Source: Balneolales bacterium
GTDB lineage: Bacteria > Bacteroidota > Rhodothermia > Balneolales > Natronogracilivirgulaceae
Reading direction: 5' to 3'
Assembly (NCBI GenBank): GCA_007134845.1
Contig: SLKA01000039.1
Coordinates: 1-64,000, forward strand
Length of the DNA: 64,000 nt
In this document: piece by piece, positions 13,147 through 22,440 of the stretch
Layout of the letters: each line of letters opens with the position of its first letter
Position numbering within the stretch: the first letter of the stretch is position 1
Translations under genes and position numbers: made by a program
Notes under the pieces: generated by a model
The model's database searches: none
What the model saw: only the letters and a program-made list of their open reading frames with translations
Told to the model about the DNA's origin: nothing

Positions 13147-14403
13147 CTAAGCTTCGTCTTCCTCAAATTCCTCTTCAATGGTCCGGATGATATGTTTGGC
13201 ATCCTTAAGGGCGAGCTTGCCTTCGGTCCGGCGTTCGAGTTCTGCCGGGCTCAGTTCCATCACCGATCTTGCGGTATCGCAACCGATATCATAGAGCAAC
13301 TGAACGATCTCGTCACCAAAATCGTCGGCAAATTCGAAGATATCAATGTCATCCTCATCCTCAACTTCGCGATAGACATCGATTTCATAATTGGTAAGCT
13401 GTGTGGCCAGCCTGATGTTGACCCCGCCTTTTCCGATGGCTTTGGAAACCTGATCGGCTGGTACAACAACTTTGGCCCGCCGGTTTTTTTTGTCAATCTC
13501 TACGGATTGCACATGCGCAGGCTGCAGCGCACGTTTTATAAACTCATGGTCATCCTCGGTGTGGTTGATGACATCGATATTCTCGTTGCATAATTCACGT
13601 ACGATGGAATGGATGCGGATCCCTTTCATGCCAACGCATGCTCCGACAGGGTCCACTCGCTCATCGTTCGATATAACGGCAACCTTGGAACGGTCACCGG
13701 GCTCACGGACTGTTTTGATAATTTCAATGACACCGTCAAACACTTCGGGAATCTCATTTTCGAAGAGACGCTCCAAAAACAGCGAGGATGTTCGTGAGAT
13801 GATAACGGCCGGATTTCCTTCCTGCCGCTTCACTTCCACAACGACCGCGCGGATGGTATCTCCTTTCCGGTAACGATCCTTGTAGATCTGATGTCCTTTG
13901 GGAAGGATGAGCTCCACGCCGTTATGATTGACAAGAATATCACGGTTTCGCACCTGATAGACATCGCCCAGAACAATCTCACCGATGCGGTCGCTGTAAT
14001 CCTCAAAAATATTGTCTTTTTCAATCTCGCGGATACGCTGGGCCAGTGTCTGGCGAGCCATCATAACCGCCCTTCGACCGAAATCCTCGATTCTGAGCTC
14101 CTGGGCAAATTCATCATACAGCTCCAGATCCGGATCCAGCTTTTGAGCTTCGGACATACCAATTTCATTGACCGGATCACTCAGTTCCTCATCCGGAACC
14201 ACTTCACGGATATGCATGATCTGGATTTCACCGCGATCCGGATTCAGTATAACTGAAAAGGCTTCATCCGATTCGTACTTTTTCCGGATCATGGATCGGA
14301 ATACATCCTCGAGAATTGATAGCAAAAGATCCCTTTCGATTCCCTTATCCTTGGCAATTTCAGCAAAAGACTGAATGATCTGTTTTGAAATATCCGTTTG
14401 CAT
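13147..14403 (-). CDS. nusA: Transcription termination/antitermination factor NusA
   Basis: S1 + KH domains (VGACVGMKGIRIHSIVRELCNENIDVI). Confidence 0.96.
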   Translation of the reverse strand: MQTDISKQIIQSFAEIAKDKGIERDLLLSILEDVFRSMIRKKYESDEAFSVILNPDRGEIQIMHIREVVPDEELSDPVNEIGMSEAQKLDPDLELYDEFAQELRIEDFGRRAVMMARQTLAQRIREIEKDNIFEDYSDRIGEIVLGDVYQVRNRDILVNHNGVELILPKGHQIYKDRYRKGDTIRAVVVEVKRQEGNPAVIISRTSSLFLERLFENEIPEVFDGVIEIIKTVREPGDRSKVAVISNDERVDPVGACVGMKGIRIHSIVRELCNENIDVINHTEDDHEFIKRALQPAHVQSVEIDKKNRRAKVVVPADQVSKAIGKGGVNIRLATQLTNYEIDVYREVEDEDDIDIFEFADDFGDEIVQLLYDIGCDTARSVMELSPAELERRTEGKLALKDAKHIIRTIEEEFEEDEA

Positions 14404-14429
14404 GTATTTTGTTGTCGAGAATGCCGTTA

Positions 14430-14891
14430 TTATTGTTTAAATGATGCCAGAATGTGTGTTTCCACAATATCAGAAAACGGAATTTCCAGCTCTTTCTTGT
14501 CTTCAGTTAAAAGGGTGATTTTTCCGGGCTGTGCATCGGTCAGCTTTCCTTCCACACGCATCTGTTCACCCTCTTTCATATAAACCACTCTGGCCTTGCG
14601 TCCGGTATTGCTCATGTATTGCCTGATATCCTTGAGCGGCCGATCCAATCCGGGGGAAGATACATTGAGGGTGTACTTTTTGTCGTGCCACCCTTCAGCA
14701 TCCAGTAAAAAATTCATTTCCCGGCTGATTTCAGCACAGCGATCGAGTGATACGTTCCCGTTTTCGGACTCGATGTAGATCCAGATCATACTATTCCCGG
14801 TTGAACCTTTCAGTTCAACATCCACCAGGAACATGTCATGATCCTGCAAAACCTGTCCTGCAATGGTTTTTATCAGTTCGAGTTCGTCCAA
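14430..14891 (-). CDS. rimP: Ribosome maturation factor RimP (TTG start)
   Basis: RimP pattern VSLDRCAEISREMNFLLD, YTLNVSSPGLDRPLK; start codon is TTG (14891-14889). Confidence 0.93.
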   Translation of the reverse strand: MDELELIKTIAGQVLQDHDMFLVDVELKGSTGNSMIWIYIESENGNVSLDRCAEISREMNFLLDAEGWHDKKYTLNVSSPGLDRPLKDIRQYMSNTGRKARVVYMKEGEQMRVEGKLTDAQPGKITLLTEDKKELEIPFSDIVETHILASFKQ

Positions 14892-14921
14892 ATAAAATTC
14901 CGTTTGTCGATTTCCAAATAC

Positions 14922-14950
14922 AAAAAAAGTGAGCCTTTACGGGCTCACTT
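14922..14950 (-). terminator. Intrinsic terminator in the leader of rimP-nusA-infB (attenuator candidate)
   Basis: Minus-strand AAGTGAGCC-CGTAAA-GGCTCACTT with a run of U, about 30 nt before the rimP TTG; no minus-strand gene lies upstream. Confidence 0.8.
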
Positions 14951-14958
14951 GTAAAGTC

Positions 14959-14980
14959 TAAATATACGCCAAAATTTGGC
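14959..14980 (-). promoter_or_regulatory. Candidate promoter/operator for rimP operon: TATATTTA next to palindrome GCCAAAATTTGGC
   Basis: Minus strand TTTTTGG-N19-TATATTTA; perfect 6-1-6 palindrome at 14968-14980. Confidence 0.4.
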
Positions 14981-15113
14981 AATACCCAAAAACTATGCCA
15001 TCTGCCGCACCCTTAGACACAGATTTTCAGTGCCCGGCTTCATCCAGTCCACCAAGGTGTATAATTCATCAGAATTATCTATTTTCCGAATCTGAATTTC
15101 ATATAAACGCTTT

Positions 15114-15599
15114 ATGCGAATATTACATTTATTCCTGGTCGTATCCGTGCCACTGATGGTTACTTTCTGCGGTAATGATGATACCGGTGAGAGCCGGGAG
15201 CAAAGAACCGGCCGCACCATCGAACTCACCGACAAAGTGAAAATTCTGTCCGAGCAACAGGACCAGACGATTACTGAAGTCAGGGTGGCTCTGGCCCGGA
15301 CCGAAAGTGAGCGCAATGCCGGGCTGATGGATGTCCACGACCTGCCGTTTGATGCGGGCATGTATTTTATTTTCGAGGAAGAGACGCCCCGAAGCTTCTG
15401 GATGGCCAATACCCCCCTGCCACTTGATATTCTGTTCATCAGCCGCGATCACCGGATTGTACGCATCCATACCCGGACAACACCCTATTCCGATCGTCCG
15501 ATTCGCTCGGAGCAGCCCGCCATGTACACTCTTGAGGTCAACGCCGGATTCGTAAGTGAACACGACATCCGGGAAGGCATGTATGTCAAGCTCAAATAA
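15114..15599 (+). CDS. DUF192 family protein, probable lipoprotein
   Basis: DUF192 pattern (ARTESERNAGLMDVHDLPFDAGMYFIFEEETPRSFWMANTPLPLDILFI); N-terminal signal with a lipobox-like VTFC. Confidence 0.88.
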   Translation: MRILHLFLVVSVPLMVTFCGNDDTGESREQRTGRTIELTDKVKILSEQQDQTITEVRVALARTESERNAGLMDVHDLPFDAGMYFIFEEETPRSFWMANTPLPLDILFISRDHRIVRIHTRTTPYSDRPIRSEQPAMYTLEVNAGFVSEHDIREGMYVKLK

Positions 15600-15603
15600 A
15601 CAG

Positions 15604-15826
15604 ATGAAGATCAGATACCATCGATCCTATGTAGCGCAAAGAATACGGACGCTTTGTACCGGGATCGACTTCATTGATGTGTCTGATATAGTTGCGCACA
15701 CCAACAGGCCAGCCCCATATCACGCAGCAGCTGGGAGAGTTCTCCGGTAGCACCGTCAAACCGGTTTTGTGACCGGATCATAAACTCCTCCAGGGTAATC
15801 AGATGATTTTTGTTCTCCTGTGTCAT
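15604..15826 (-). pseudogene. fbp: Remnant of class I fructose-1,6-bisphosphatase, internally deleted and frameshifted
   Basis: Hand translation: MTQENKNHLITLEEFMIRSQNRFDGATGELSQLLRDMGLA (FBPase N-terminus), then in another frame GVRNYIRHINEVDPGTKRPYSLRYIGSMVSDLH (FBPase central segment); the catalytic DPLDGSSN region is absent. Confidence 0.82.
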
Positions 15827-15924
15827 GGTATTTGCTTCATGGTCTTTGTTTCATGGTCATGTTTTTATCGGAATGTTGAGGAAACGGTAAACCCGAGTCA
15901 GCGGGTGTGTTCGTACATTCACGG

Positions 15925-16545
15925 TTATGATCTGCTGTTTTCGGTCGTCTTTGCCAGGTCCGAAAGTTCACTGAGCAGCACTTCCGCTTTCCTCATAAGG
16001 ATATCGGGAGTACCATCATTGCAGACCACAAGATCAGCCCTGTCGGCAAGCTTGTCGAAATCGGGTTGTTGCTGCATCCTGCTCTGAACCGTCTCAGGTC
16101 CGGCGTTATCCCGTTCGGAGACCCGCCGAATCCTTTCTTCGGGTGAACAGGCAATCAAAATCACCACATCGCACATGCCGCTTCTGCCGGAGCTCAAAAG
16201 CAGTGCCGATTCATGCGCAAACAATCGGGCGCCCACTTTTTTCTCCTTCTGCTTGCGGGCTTCCAGTTCACGATACACCACCGGATGAACAATCTTGTTG
16301 AGATCTTCTACACGCCCCTGCCCGAATGCGGCTTGTGCAAGATAGGTCCGGTTCAGTGTTCCATCAGGCAGGTATGATTCATCGCCAAAAAGTCCGGCTA
16401 TTTTCTCTTTAAGTTCAACATCCGTTGCCATCAATTCTTTGGCAAGATCGTCGGCATAGACCACAGGCACTCCATGCTGCTCCCAGACACTAAGAAATGT
16501 CGATTTGCCACTTCCGATACCTCCTGTGACGCCGATATGTAGCAT
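15925..16545 (-). CDS. coaE: Dephospho-CoA kinase
   Basis: GVTGGIGSGKST P-loop and CoaE-like length (206 aa). Confidence 0.95.
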   Translation of the reverse strand: MLHIGVTGGIGSGKSTFLSVWEQHGVPVVYADDLAKELMATDVELKEKIAGLFGDESYLPDGTLNRTYLAQAAFGQGRVEDLNKIVHPVVYRELEARKQKEKKVGARLFAHESALLLSSGRSGMCDVVILIACSPEERIRRVSERDNAGPETVQSRMQQQPDFDKLADRADLVVCNDGTPDILMRKAEVLLSELSDLAKTTENSRS

Positions 16546-16566
16546 GCGGTCGCGGGTTTGAAATGG

Positions 16567-18153
16567 TCAGATGATCGTATCCTTGCGGGCTTCATCCACC
16601 GGAAGGGGATAATCCGTAGTGTAGTGCAGTCCGCGGCTCTCTTTGCGGCTCATAGCTGAACGAATGATAATATAGGCATTGGCGATAAGGTTACGCAGTT
16701 CGCACAAGGCTACGCTGATCCTGGTTCGCTGGTAAAATCCTTCCGTCTCCTCATAGATCAGATGTGTGCGCCTGAATGCCCGCTCCAACCGGAGATTACT
16801 TCGAACAATTCCAACATAATTCCACATAACCTGTTGCAGTTCCTGCTTGTTATGATAGATTAAAATTGCCTCTTCCATATTAACAGTGCCCGTATCATCC
16901 CATTCCGGCACACCGGTGATCCAGTGGGTATCCGCTATATATTCAGCAGCCTTGACCGCCGCCCTTTTTGAAAAGACCATGGCTTCCAGCAGACTGTTGG
17001 ATGCGAGTCGGTTTGCGCCATGCAGTCCCGTGCAGGCAGCTTCACCGGCACAAAACAACCCATGAATCGAGGTCCTTCCGTCAATGTCGGTCAGCACACC
17101 TCCACACAGATAATGTGCCGCCGGCACGACCGGGATCCAGTCAGCGGCAATGTCTATACCGAAGGTGCGGCATGTCTCCATAATATGTGGGAAACTTTCA
17201 GAGAGTATGTTATTATCTATATGAGTAACATCAAGATAGACTGTACTATCTCCAGTTTTTTTAAGATAGTCGTCGATAGATCTGGCCACGATATCCCTGG
17301 GAGCAAGTTCGGCCCTTTCATCGTAATCTTTCATGAATGCCTTGCCGTTGCGGTCACGCAGAATTCCGCCTTTGCCGCGAACCGCTTCGGAGATGAGAAA
17401 GGAGCTGGCTTCGGGAATATTAAGTGATGTGGGGTGGAACTGCATGAACTCCATATTGGCCACACGTGCTTTGGCGCGATAGGCCATTGCAATGCCGTCA
17501 CCTGTTGCAATGGATGGATTTGTCGAGTGCAGATAGGCCTCTCCGACACCGCCGGTTGCGATCAGCGTCGCTTTTGCACAGATAGCTTCCACTTTATCGG
17601 AACGGGTATTAAAAACATAGGCTCCATAGCAGGAAATGTCACTTTCACGACGGGTCACTTTCCTGCCGAGATGATGCTCGGTTATCAGCTCCAGTGCAAA
17701 ATGATGTTCAAAAATCCGGATATTCGGGTGATCATCGATTGCAGTCAGCAGTGTCTGTTCAATTTCTTTTCCGGTTCTGTCAGCGGCATGGACAATCCGG
17801 TTTCGGGAATGCCCGCCCTCCCGTCCCAAATCCAGCATCCCATCCTTCGATGAAAATTGGGCCCCCCAATCCAGCAGCTCCCGGACCACATCAGGCCCCT
17901 CGTGCACCACCATCTTAACGACATCGGGATGACACAATCCGGCTCCGGCGATGATCGTATCATTGATATGATCTTCAAACCGGTCTTGCTGGTCCAGCAC
18001 ACTGGCAAGCCCACCCTGAGCATAGTTCGTGTTCGACTCGGCAGAATCCTTTTTAGTAATGATCGCAACAGTTCCGTACCGCGCTACCCGGAGTGCAAAC
18101 GAGAGTCCGGCTCCACCGCTTCCAAGTATCAGGAAATCATATTTATCAGGCAT
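16567..18153 (-). CDS. nadB: L-aspartate oxidase
   Basis: FAD motif LGSGGAGLSFAL, GGLASVL, HPTSL, EAACTGLHGANRLASNSLLE. Confidence 0.95.
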   Translation of the reverse strand: MPDKYDFLILGSGGAGLSFALRVARYGTVAIITKKDSAESNTNYAQGGLASVLDQQDRFEDHINDTIIAGAGLCHPDVVKMVVHEGPDVVRELLDWGAQFSSKDGMLDLGREGGHSRNRIVHAADRTGKEIEQTLLTAIDDHPNIRIFEHHFALELITEHHLGRKVTRRESDISCYGAYVFNTRSDKVEAICAKATLIATGGVGEAYLHSTNPSIATGDGIAMAYRAKARVANMEFMQFHPTSLNIPEASSFLISEAVRGKGGILRDRNGKAFMKDYDERAELAPRDIVARSIDDYLKKTGDSTVYLDVTHIDNNILSESFPHIMETCRTFGIDIAADWIPVVPAAHYLCGGVLTDIDGRTSIHGLFCAGEAACTGLHGANRLASNSLLEAMVFSKRAAVKAAEYIADTHWITGVPEWDDTGTVNMEEAILIYHNKQELQQVMWNYVGIVRSNLRLERAFRRTHLIYEETEGFYQRTRISVALCELRNLIANAYIIIRSAMSRKESRGLHYTTDYPLPVDEARKDTII

Positions 18154-19262
18154 CAGACATTAAATAGGCTTTGATAAATTCATCGATTTCACCATCCATA
18201 ACAGCTTCAACGTTTGATGATTCGTATCCCGTCCGGTGGTCCTTAACCATGTTATAGGGATGAAACACATAGGAGCGGATTTGTGAACCCCACTCATTTT
18301 TCATCTTGGTGCTTTCCAGTTTATTCTTCTGTTCTTCCTTGATCCGTTTTTCCAGGTCATAAACCCTTGATTTCAACATGACCATGGCTTTTTCCCTGTT
18401 CTGCAGCTGCGACCGCTCCTGCTGGCACTCGGCAACCACACGTTCTTCCCTGCCGTCTGAAAGTTTGCCTGTCCATACAAGCCGCACTCCGGTTTCCACC
18501 TTGTTGACATTCTGTCCGCCCTTGCCGCCTGCGTGAAAGCGTTGCAGCTCTATATCATCCTGATTCAGATCAATTTCAATTTCATTATTGATCAGGGGAG
18601 TCACAAACACCGAGCAGAAGGACGTATGACGCCGGGCATTGCTGTCAAAAGGAGAGATACGCACCAGCCGGTGCACCCCATTCTCCGCTTTCAGGTAACC
18701 ATACGCAAAATTGCCTTTCACTTCAATACTCGCACTTTTGATACCGGCCACATCGCCAGGCTGATATTCCAGAACCGTGGCATCCATATCGTTGTCACTG
18801 ACCCAGCGCGTATACATTCGATAAATCATTTCGGCCCAATCCTGGCTCTCGGTACCGCCGGCACCGGGATTTATGGTCAGAAGAGCGTCCAGCCGGTCAT
18901 CAGGTTCATCCAGCATATTCTTGAACTCAAGATCTTCGACTTCCTTTTTAAGCATCGACACTTCCTTATTCAATTCACCGGAAACATCATCCCCTTCTTC
19001 CATGATTTCCCGGAAGAGCAGGATATTCTGCCGCCGCTCATCCAGCTTGTCCCACTCGGTAACCCAGGATTTTTCATGGTTGAGATCCTGCATAAGCTTC
19101 TGGGCCTTGTCAGCGTCATTCCAAAAATCGGGCTGCTGAGCCTGAAACTCGAGTTCGCTTATTCTTTCTTTGCGCTTATCGTAGTCAAAGATACCTCCTC
19201 AGCGCATCCACACGCTGCAGCAAGTCGTTCACTTGTTCGGTTGTATATTGAAGTTGAGCCAT
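18146..19262 (-). CDS. prfB: Peptide chain release factor 2, expressed by programmed +1 frameshift
   Basis: RF2 GGQNVNKVETGVRL. The ORF track starts at 19093, but upstream ATG (19262) encodes MAQLQYTTEQVNDLLQRVDALRRYL followed by AGGAGG-TAT-CTT-TGA-C, then DYDKRKERISELEFQAQQPDFWND in +1. Confidence 0.96.
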
Positions 19263-19434
19263 AATATGAAATTGAAGTTTAAAGGTTAGCAGCCCGGTGA
19301 TCAGATCAAATCCATGTCATGCTATTGCCCTTTTGCCGGTAAAAAGAACGGCTGTGAAGCAAATATTCAGGATTTAGGGTTAAGGGTTAAAAAAACCGGA
19401 GCCCTCTTGTACTCATAACGCGCAAGGCACGCGA

Positions 19435-19674
19435 TCAGCGTGAAAATATTTTAGCCAGGATAAAGCCAAAAACAGCACCTCCGATAAAGGAATAAGCCAG
19501 TCCTTCCTCCGGATGCGATCTCACATACTTGCGGGCATTTCGGTATTCCTGGCGAAGCTCATTTTCCAGTCGCTCTTTCTCTTCGCGCAGATTTTCGATA
19601 ATATCCCCTGTGCCGGCTTTTTTATCTGCCGGACCATCCTTTTTCGCTGCCGTATAGGTGTTATCTTCTTCCAT
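19435..19674 (-). CDS. Small membrane-anchored protein, YqjD/ElaB (DUF883)-like
   Basis: Charged coiled-coil, then YVRSHPEEGLAYSFIGGAVFGFILAKIFSR. Confidence 0.6.
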   Translation of the reverse strand: MEEDNTYTAAKKDGPADKKAGTGDIIENLREEKERLENELRQEYRNARKYVRSHPEEGLAYSFIGGAVFGFILAKIFSR

Positions 19675-19704
19675 GAAAAATATCCGTGAAGGTGTGTTAT
19701 GTAA

Positions 19705-20604
19705 ATGGAAATTATGCGAACTTTAGAAGATATAAAATTTCCGCTACAGGTAACAGGCAGATTAAACCGTGAATTATGGCAATCAGGAATGTCTGAAAAG
19801 GAATTTGACTTACGATTCAGGTGGCTGTATCCTCATTTGGAAGAGGCCGGCCGAAGGTTGCGTCTGAAACAGCATAACAGGAGTTTCAGCGTCAGCATAA
19901 AAAGCGACGGCTCCAAGGTAACCGACGCTGATAAGGAGATGAGTGATTTCTGGATGGAATTGTTGAAAAAGGCATTCCCCGGCGAAACGGTTGTAAGTGA
20001 AGAGGATAAATCATCGCACTCCTATCATTCGAAATCCTCCATGATCTGGTATATAGACCCCATAGACGGAACCAGTAAATTTGCAGATGGTTCACCAAAT
20101 TATTTTGTACTGATCAGTTTGTGCATTGATGGAAAGCCGAGTTTTGGCGTCCTTTATCAGCCTGAGAGAAATTGTGTTCTTTATGGCAACTCCTACATCC
20201 GAACCCGGTTATACACTTCTCCTGGCGATTATCGTGAAATTCATCAAACAATAAGCTGGCGTCATCAGATGCCCTTGGTGGTCAAGGGCGCCCATCCTGC
20301 TCTGAGAGAGCGGCTTGAATCAATCACCCATCTGCCGGTCCGGCGGACATCCAATGCTGCTCACAACATAATCGGTCCGCTCAATGGCCCCAGTTCTGGA
20401 TTTGTCAGCTTTCGAAAGACTGCGTACTGGGATATTGCTGCACCAGCAGCCATCATGGAGTCAGCCGGCTTCCAGACGCGCATTTTCAGTCACGGCGAAA
20501 CGACAAACTATAACGACGGTAACATATACTGCAGCAGATTTTACTGCCTCCCTCCCGATACGCCTGATGATGTGATTGATTATGTGATCAATGTAACGGC
20601 ATAA
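19705..20604 (+). CDS. Inositol monophosphatase / 3'(2'),5'-bisphosphate nucleotidase family protein
   Basis: VSEED, WYIDPIDGTSKF, YWDIAAPAAIMESAG motifs. Confidence 0.9.
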   Translation: MEIMRTLEDIKFPLQVTGRLNRELWQSGMSEKEFDLRFRWLYPHLEEAGRRLRLKQHNRSFSVSIKSDGSKVTDADKEMSDFWMELLKKAFPGETVVSEEDKSSHSYHSKSSMIWYIDPIDGTSKFADGSPNYFVLISLCIDGKPSFGVLYQPERNCVLYGNSYIRTRLYTSPGDYREIHQTISWRHQMPLVVKGAHPALRERLESITHLPVRRTSNAAHNIIGPLNGPSSGFVSFRKTAYWDIAAPAAIMESAGFQTRIFSHGETTNYNDGNIYCSRFYCLPPDTPDDVIDYVINVTA

Positions 20605-20622
20605 GTATCTGTTGCCAAGATG

Positions 20623-22440
20623 CTACCGGCTAACCGGCTTTATCTGGTCACGGTACTGCAGCTCATACAGACGCCGGTAGATGCCATCTGTGCGGGTCAC
20701 AAGTTCACGATGTGTACCGGTTTCCCGAATGCGCCCTTTGTGCATTACAAGTATCTTGTCGGCATGCTGAATGGTGGAGATTCTGTGTGCGATGACTACC
20801 GAGGTGCGCCCTTTCATAATGGTGTCCAGAGCCTTTGATACGAGATATTCGGTATCAGAGTCCACGTTTGAGGTAGCTTCATCAAGGATGAGTATGGTAG
20901 GATCGTAGACAAGCGCCCTGACAAAACAGATCAGCTGCCGTTGTCCCATTGACAGTGATGTTCCCCTTTCGGCAATCCGGTGCATGTAGCCGCCGGGCAG
21001 TTTTGAAATGAAGCGGTCGGCTTGCATCAGCTTCGAAGCGTGCACCACACGTTCTCGCGATATGTTGCTGTTGCCAAGGGTTATGTTATCCATAACTGTA
21101 CCTGCGAACAGCAGATTATCCTGCAAAACCAGACCGAAATAGGATCTGAGCGTCGATTGATTCATGTCCCGGATGTCAATTCCGTCAATGGAAATCCTTC
21201 CGGCGGTCACGTCATAAAATCGGAGCAGCAAATTGATGATAGTTGTTTTACCCGCACCTGTAGCCCCGACGATAGCCACAATCTCACCCGGTTTCACCTC
21301 GAAATCAGTCTCCTTAAGCACTTCCTCTTCATCTGCGTTATACCGGAATGATACATTCTCGAAGCGGATGTGACCTTCCTTACGTGCCGGCACCCCGGGA
21401 TGTTCGGGTTCAGGAATTTCATCTTTTGTATCAAGCACACCAAAAATTCGCTCTGAGGAAGCAAGAGCGCTCTGGAGCGTATTGAATTTTTCCGAAAGAT
21501 CCCGTATCGGTACAAAAAACTGCCGGACATACTGGATAAATGCCAGCAAAACCCCGAAGGTAACCTGTCCGGCCAGCGCCTGTGCACTGCCGTACCAGAT
21601 CACCAGTGCCATTGCCAGAGATGCTATTACCTCCACCGCCGGCCAGAACAGGGCGAAATAGAAAATCGTTTTTATGTGGGCATTTGTATGATCCTTGTTG
21701 ATCTCTTCGAATTTCTCTTTTTCTTTGGTCTCACGGCCATATAGCTGGACGATACTCATGCCACCGATGTGTTCCTGAACAAAGGAATGCAGCCGGGCGA
21801 TCTGGTCTCTTACATTCAGAAAAGCTACTCTGACCCTGGCCTTGAACCAGAACGTTGCATAAACGAGAATGGGAAGGACACTGAGGCTCACCAGGGACAG
21901 TTCCCAGCTCATGGAGAGCATAAACCCAATTATGAAGATGATGCGGAAGAGATCACCAATAATGTTGACAACACCGGTCGAAAGCAGCTCATTGAGCGCC
22001 TCAATATCGCTCGTGGAACGCGTAATCAGTCTGCCAATCGGATTTTTATCGAAAAATTGAACATGCAGGCTTTGAATCTTCTCAAATACAGCATTTCTGA
22101 GTCGATACAGTGCACCCTGGCCAATCCATCGCATCAAATAGGTGTTGCCGATCAAAACCATGGTTTCAAGCAGCAATATCCCAAGAAAAAGCAGCATGAT
22201 TCTGCCGAGCCCAACGGCATCGCCCTTGGCGATGTAATCATCGACCGCGATCTGTGTCAGATACGGACGCAGAGGTCCCAAAAAAGCGACCGACAGCGTA
22301 AGCAGCAACGCAAGCAGGAGGTGCCACTTATAGGGCGCTAAAAAGAAGTAAAGCCGTCGAATCAGGTAGGTGTCGACGGCTTTACCAGCTGCAGTTTGTT
22401 TCTTATCGGATCGCTTGTCAGAAGCGGTCGAAGTCATCAA
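20623..22440 (-). CDS. ABC exporter half-transporter (TM288/MdlB-like); non-canonical signature, intact Walker B Glu
   Basis: TMD + NBD; Walker A GATGAGKTT, signature LSMGQRQL, Walker B ILILDEATSNVD. Confidence 0.93.
   Translation of the reverse strand: MMTSTASDKRSDKKQTAAGKAVDTYLIRRLYFFLAPYKWHLLLALLLTLSVAFLGPLRPYLTQIAVDDYIAKGDAVGLGRIMLLFLGILLLETMVLIGNTYLMRWIGQGALYRLRNAVFEKIQSLHVQFFDKNPIGRLITRSTSDIEALNELLSTGVVNIIGDLFRIIFIIGFMLSMSWELSLVSLSVLPILVYATFWFKARVRVAFLNVRDQIARLHSFVQEHIGGMSIVQLYGRETKEKEKFEEINKDHTNAHIKTIFYFALFWPAVEVIASLAMALVIWYGSAQALAGQVTFGVLLAFIQYVRQFFVPIRDLSEKFNTLQSALASSERIFGVLDTKDEIPEPEHPGVPARKEGHIRFENVSFRYNADEEEVLKETDFEVKPGEIVAIVGATGAGKTTIINLLLRFYDVTAGRISIDGIDIRDMNQSTLRSYFGLVLQDNLLFAGTVMDNITLGNSNISRERVVHASKLMQADRFISKLPGGYMHRIAERGTSLSMGQRQLICFVRALVYDPTILILDEATSNVDSDTEYLVSKALDTIMKGRTSVVIAHRISTIQHADKILVMHKGRIRETGTHRELVTRTDGIYRRLYELQYRDQIKPVSR

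Noticed and set aside
14993-15439. 148-aa minus ORF that could have been the upstream neighbour of rimP
   Set aside because: Antisense to the DUF192 gene, which has clear family motifs; so rimP is taken as first gene of its operon.
19374-19396. TTAGGGTTAAGGGTTAAAA telomere-like repeat
   Set aside because: Only two units, in a prfB upstream spacer; no support for biological meaning.
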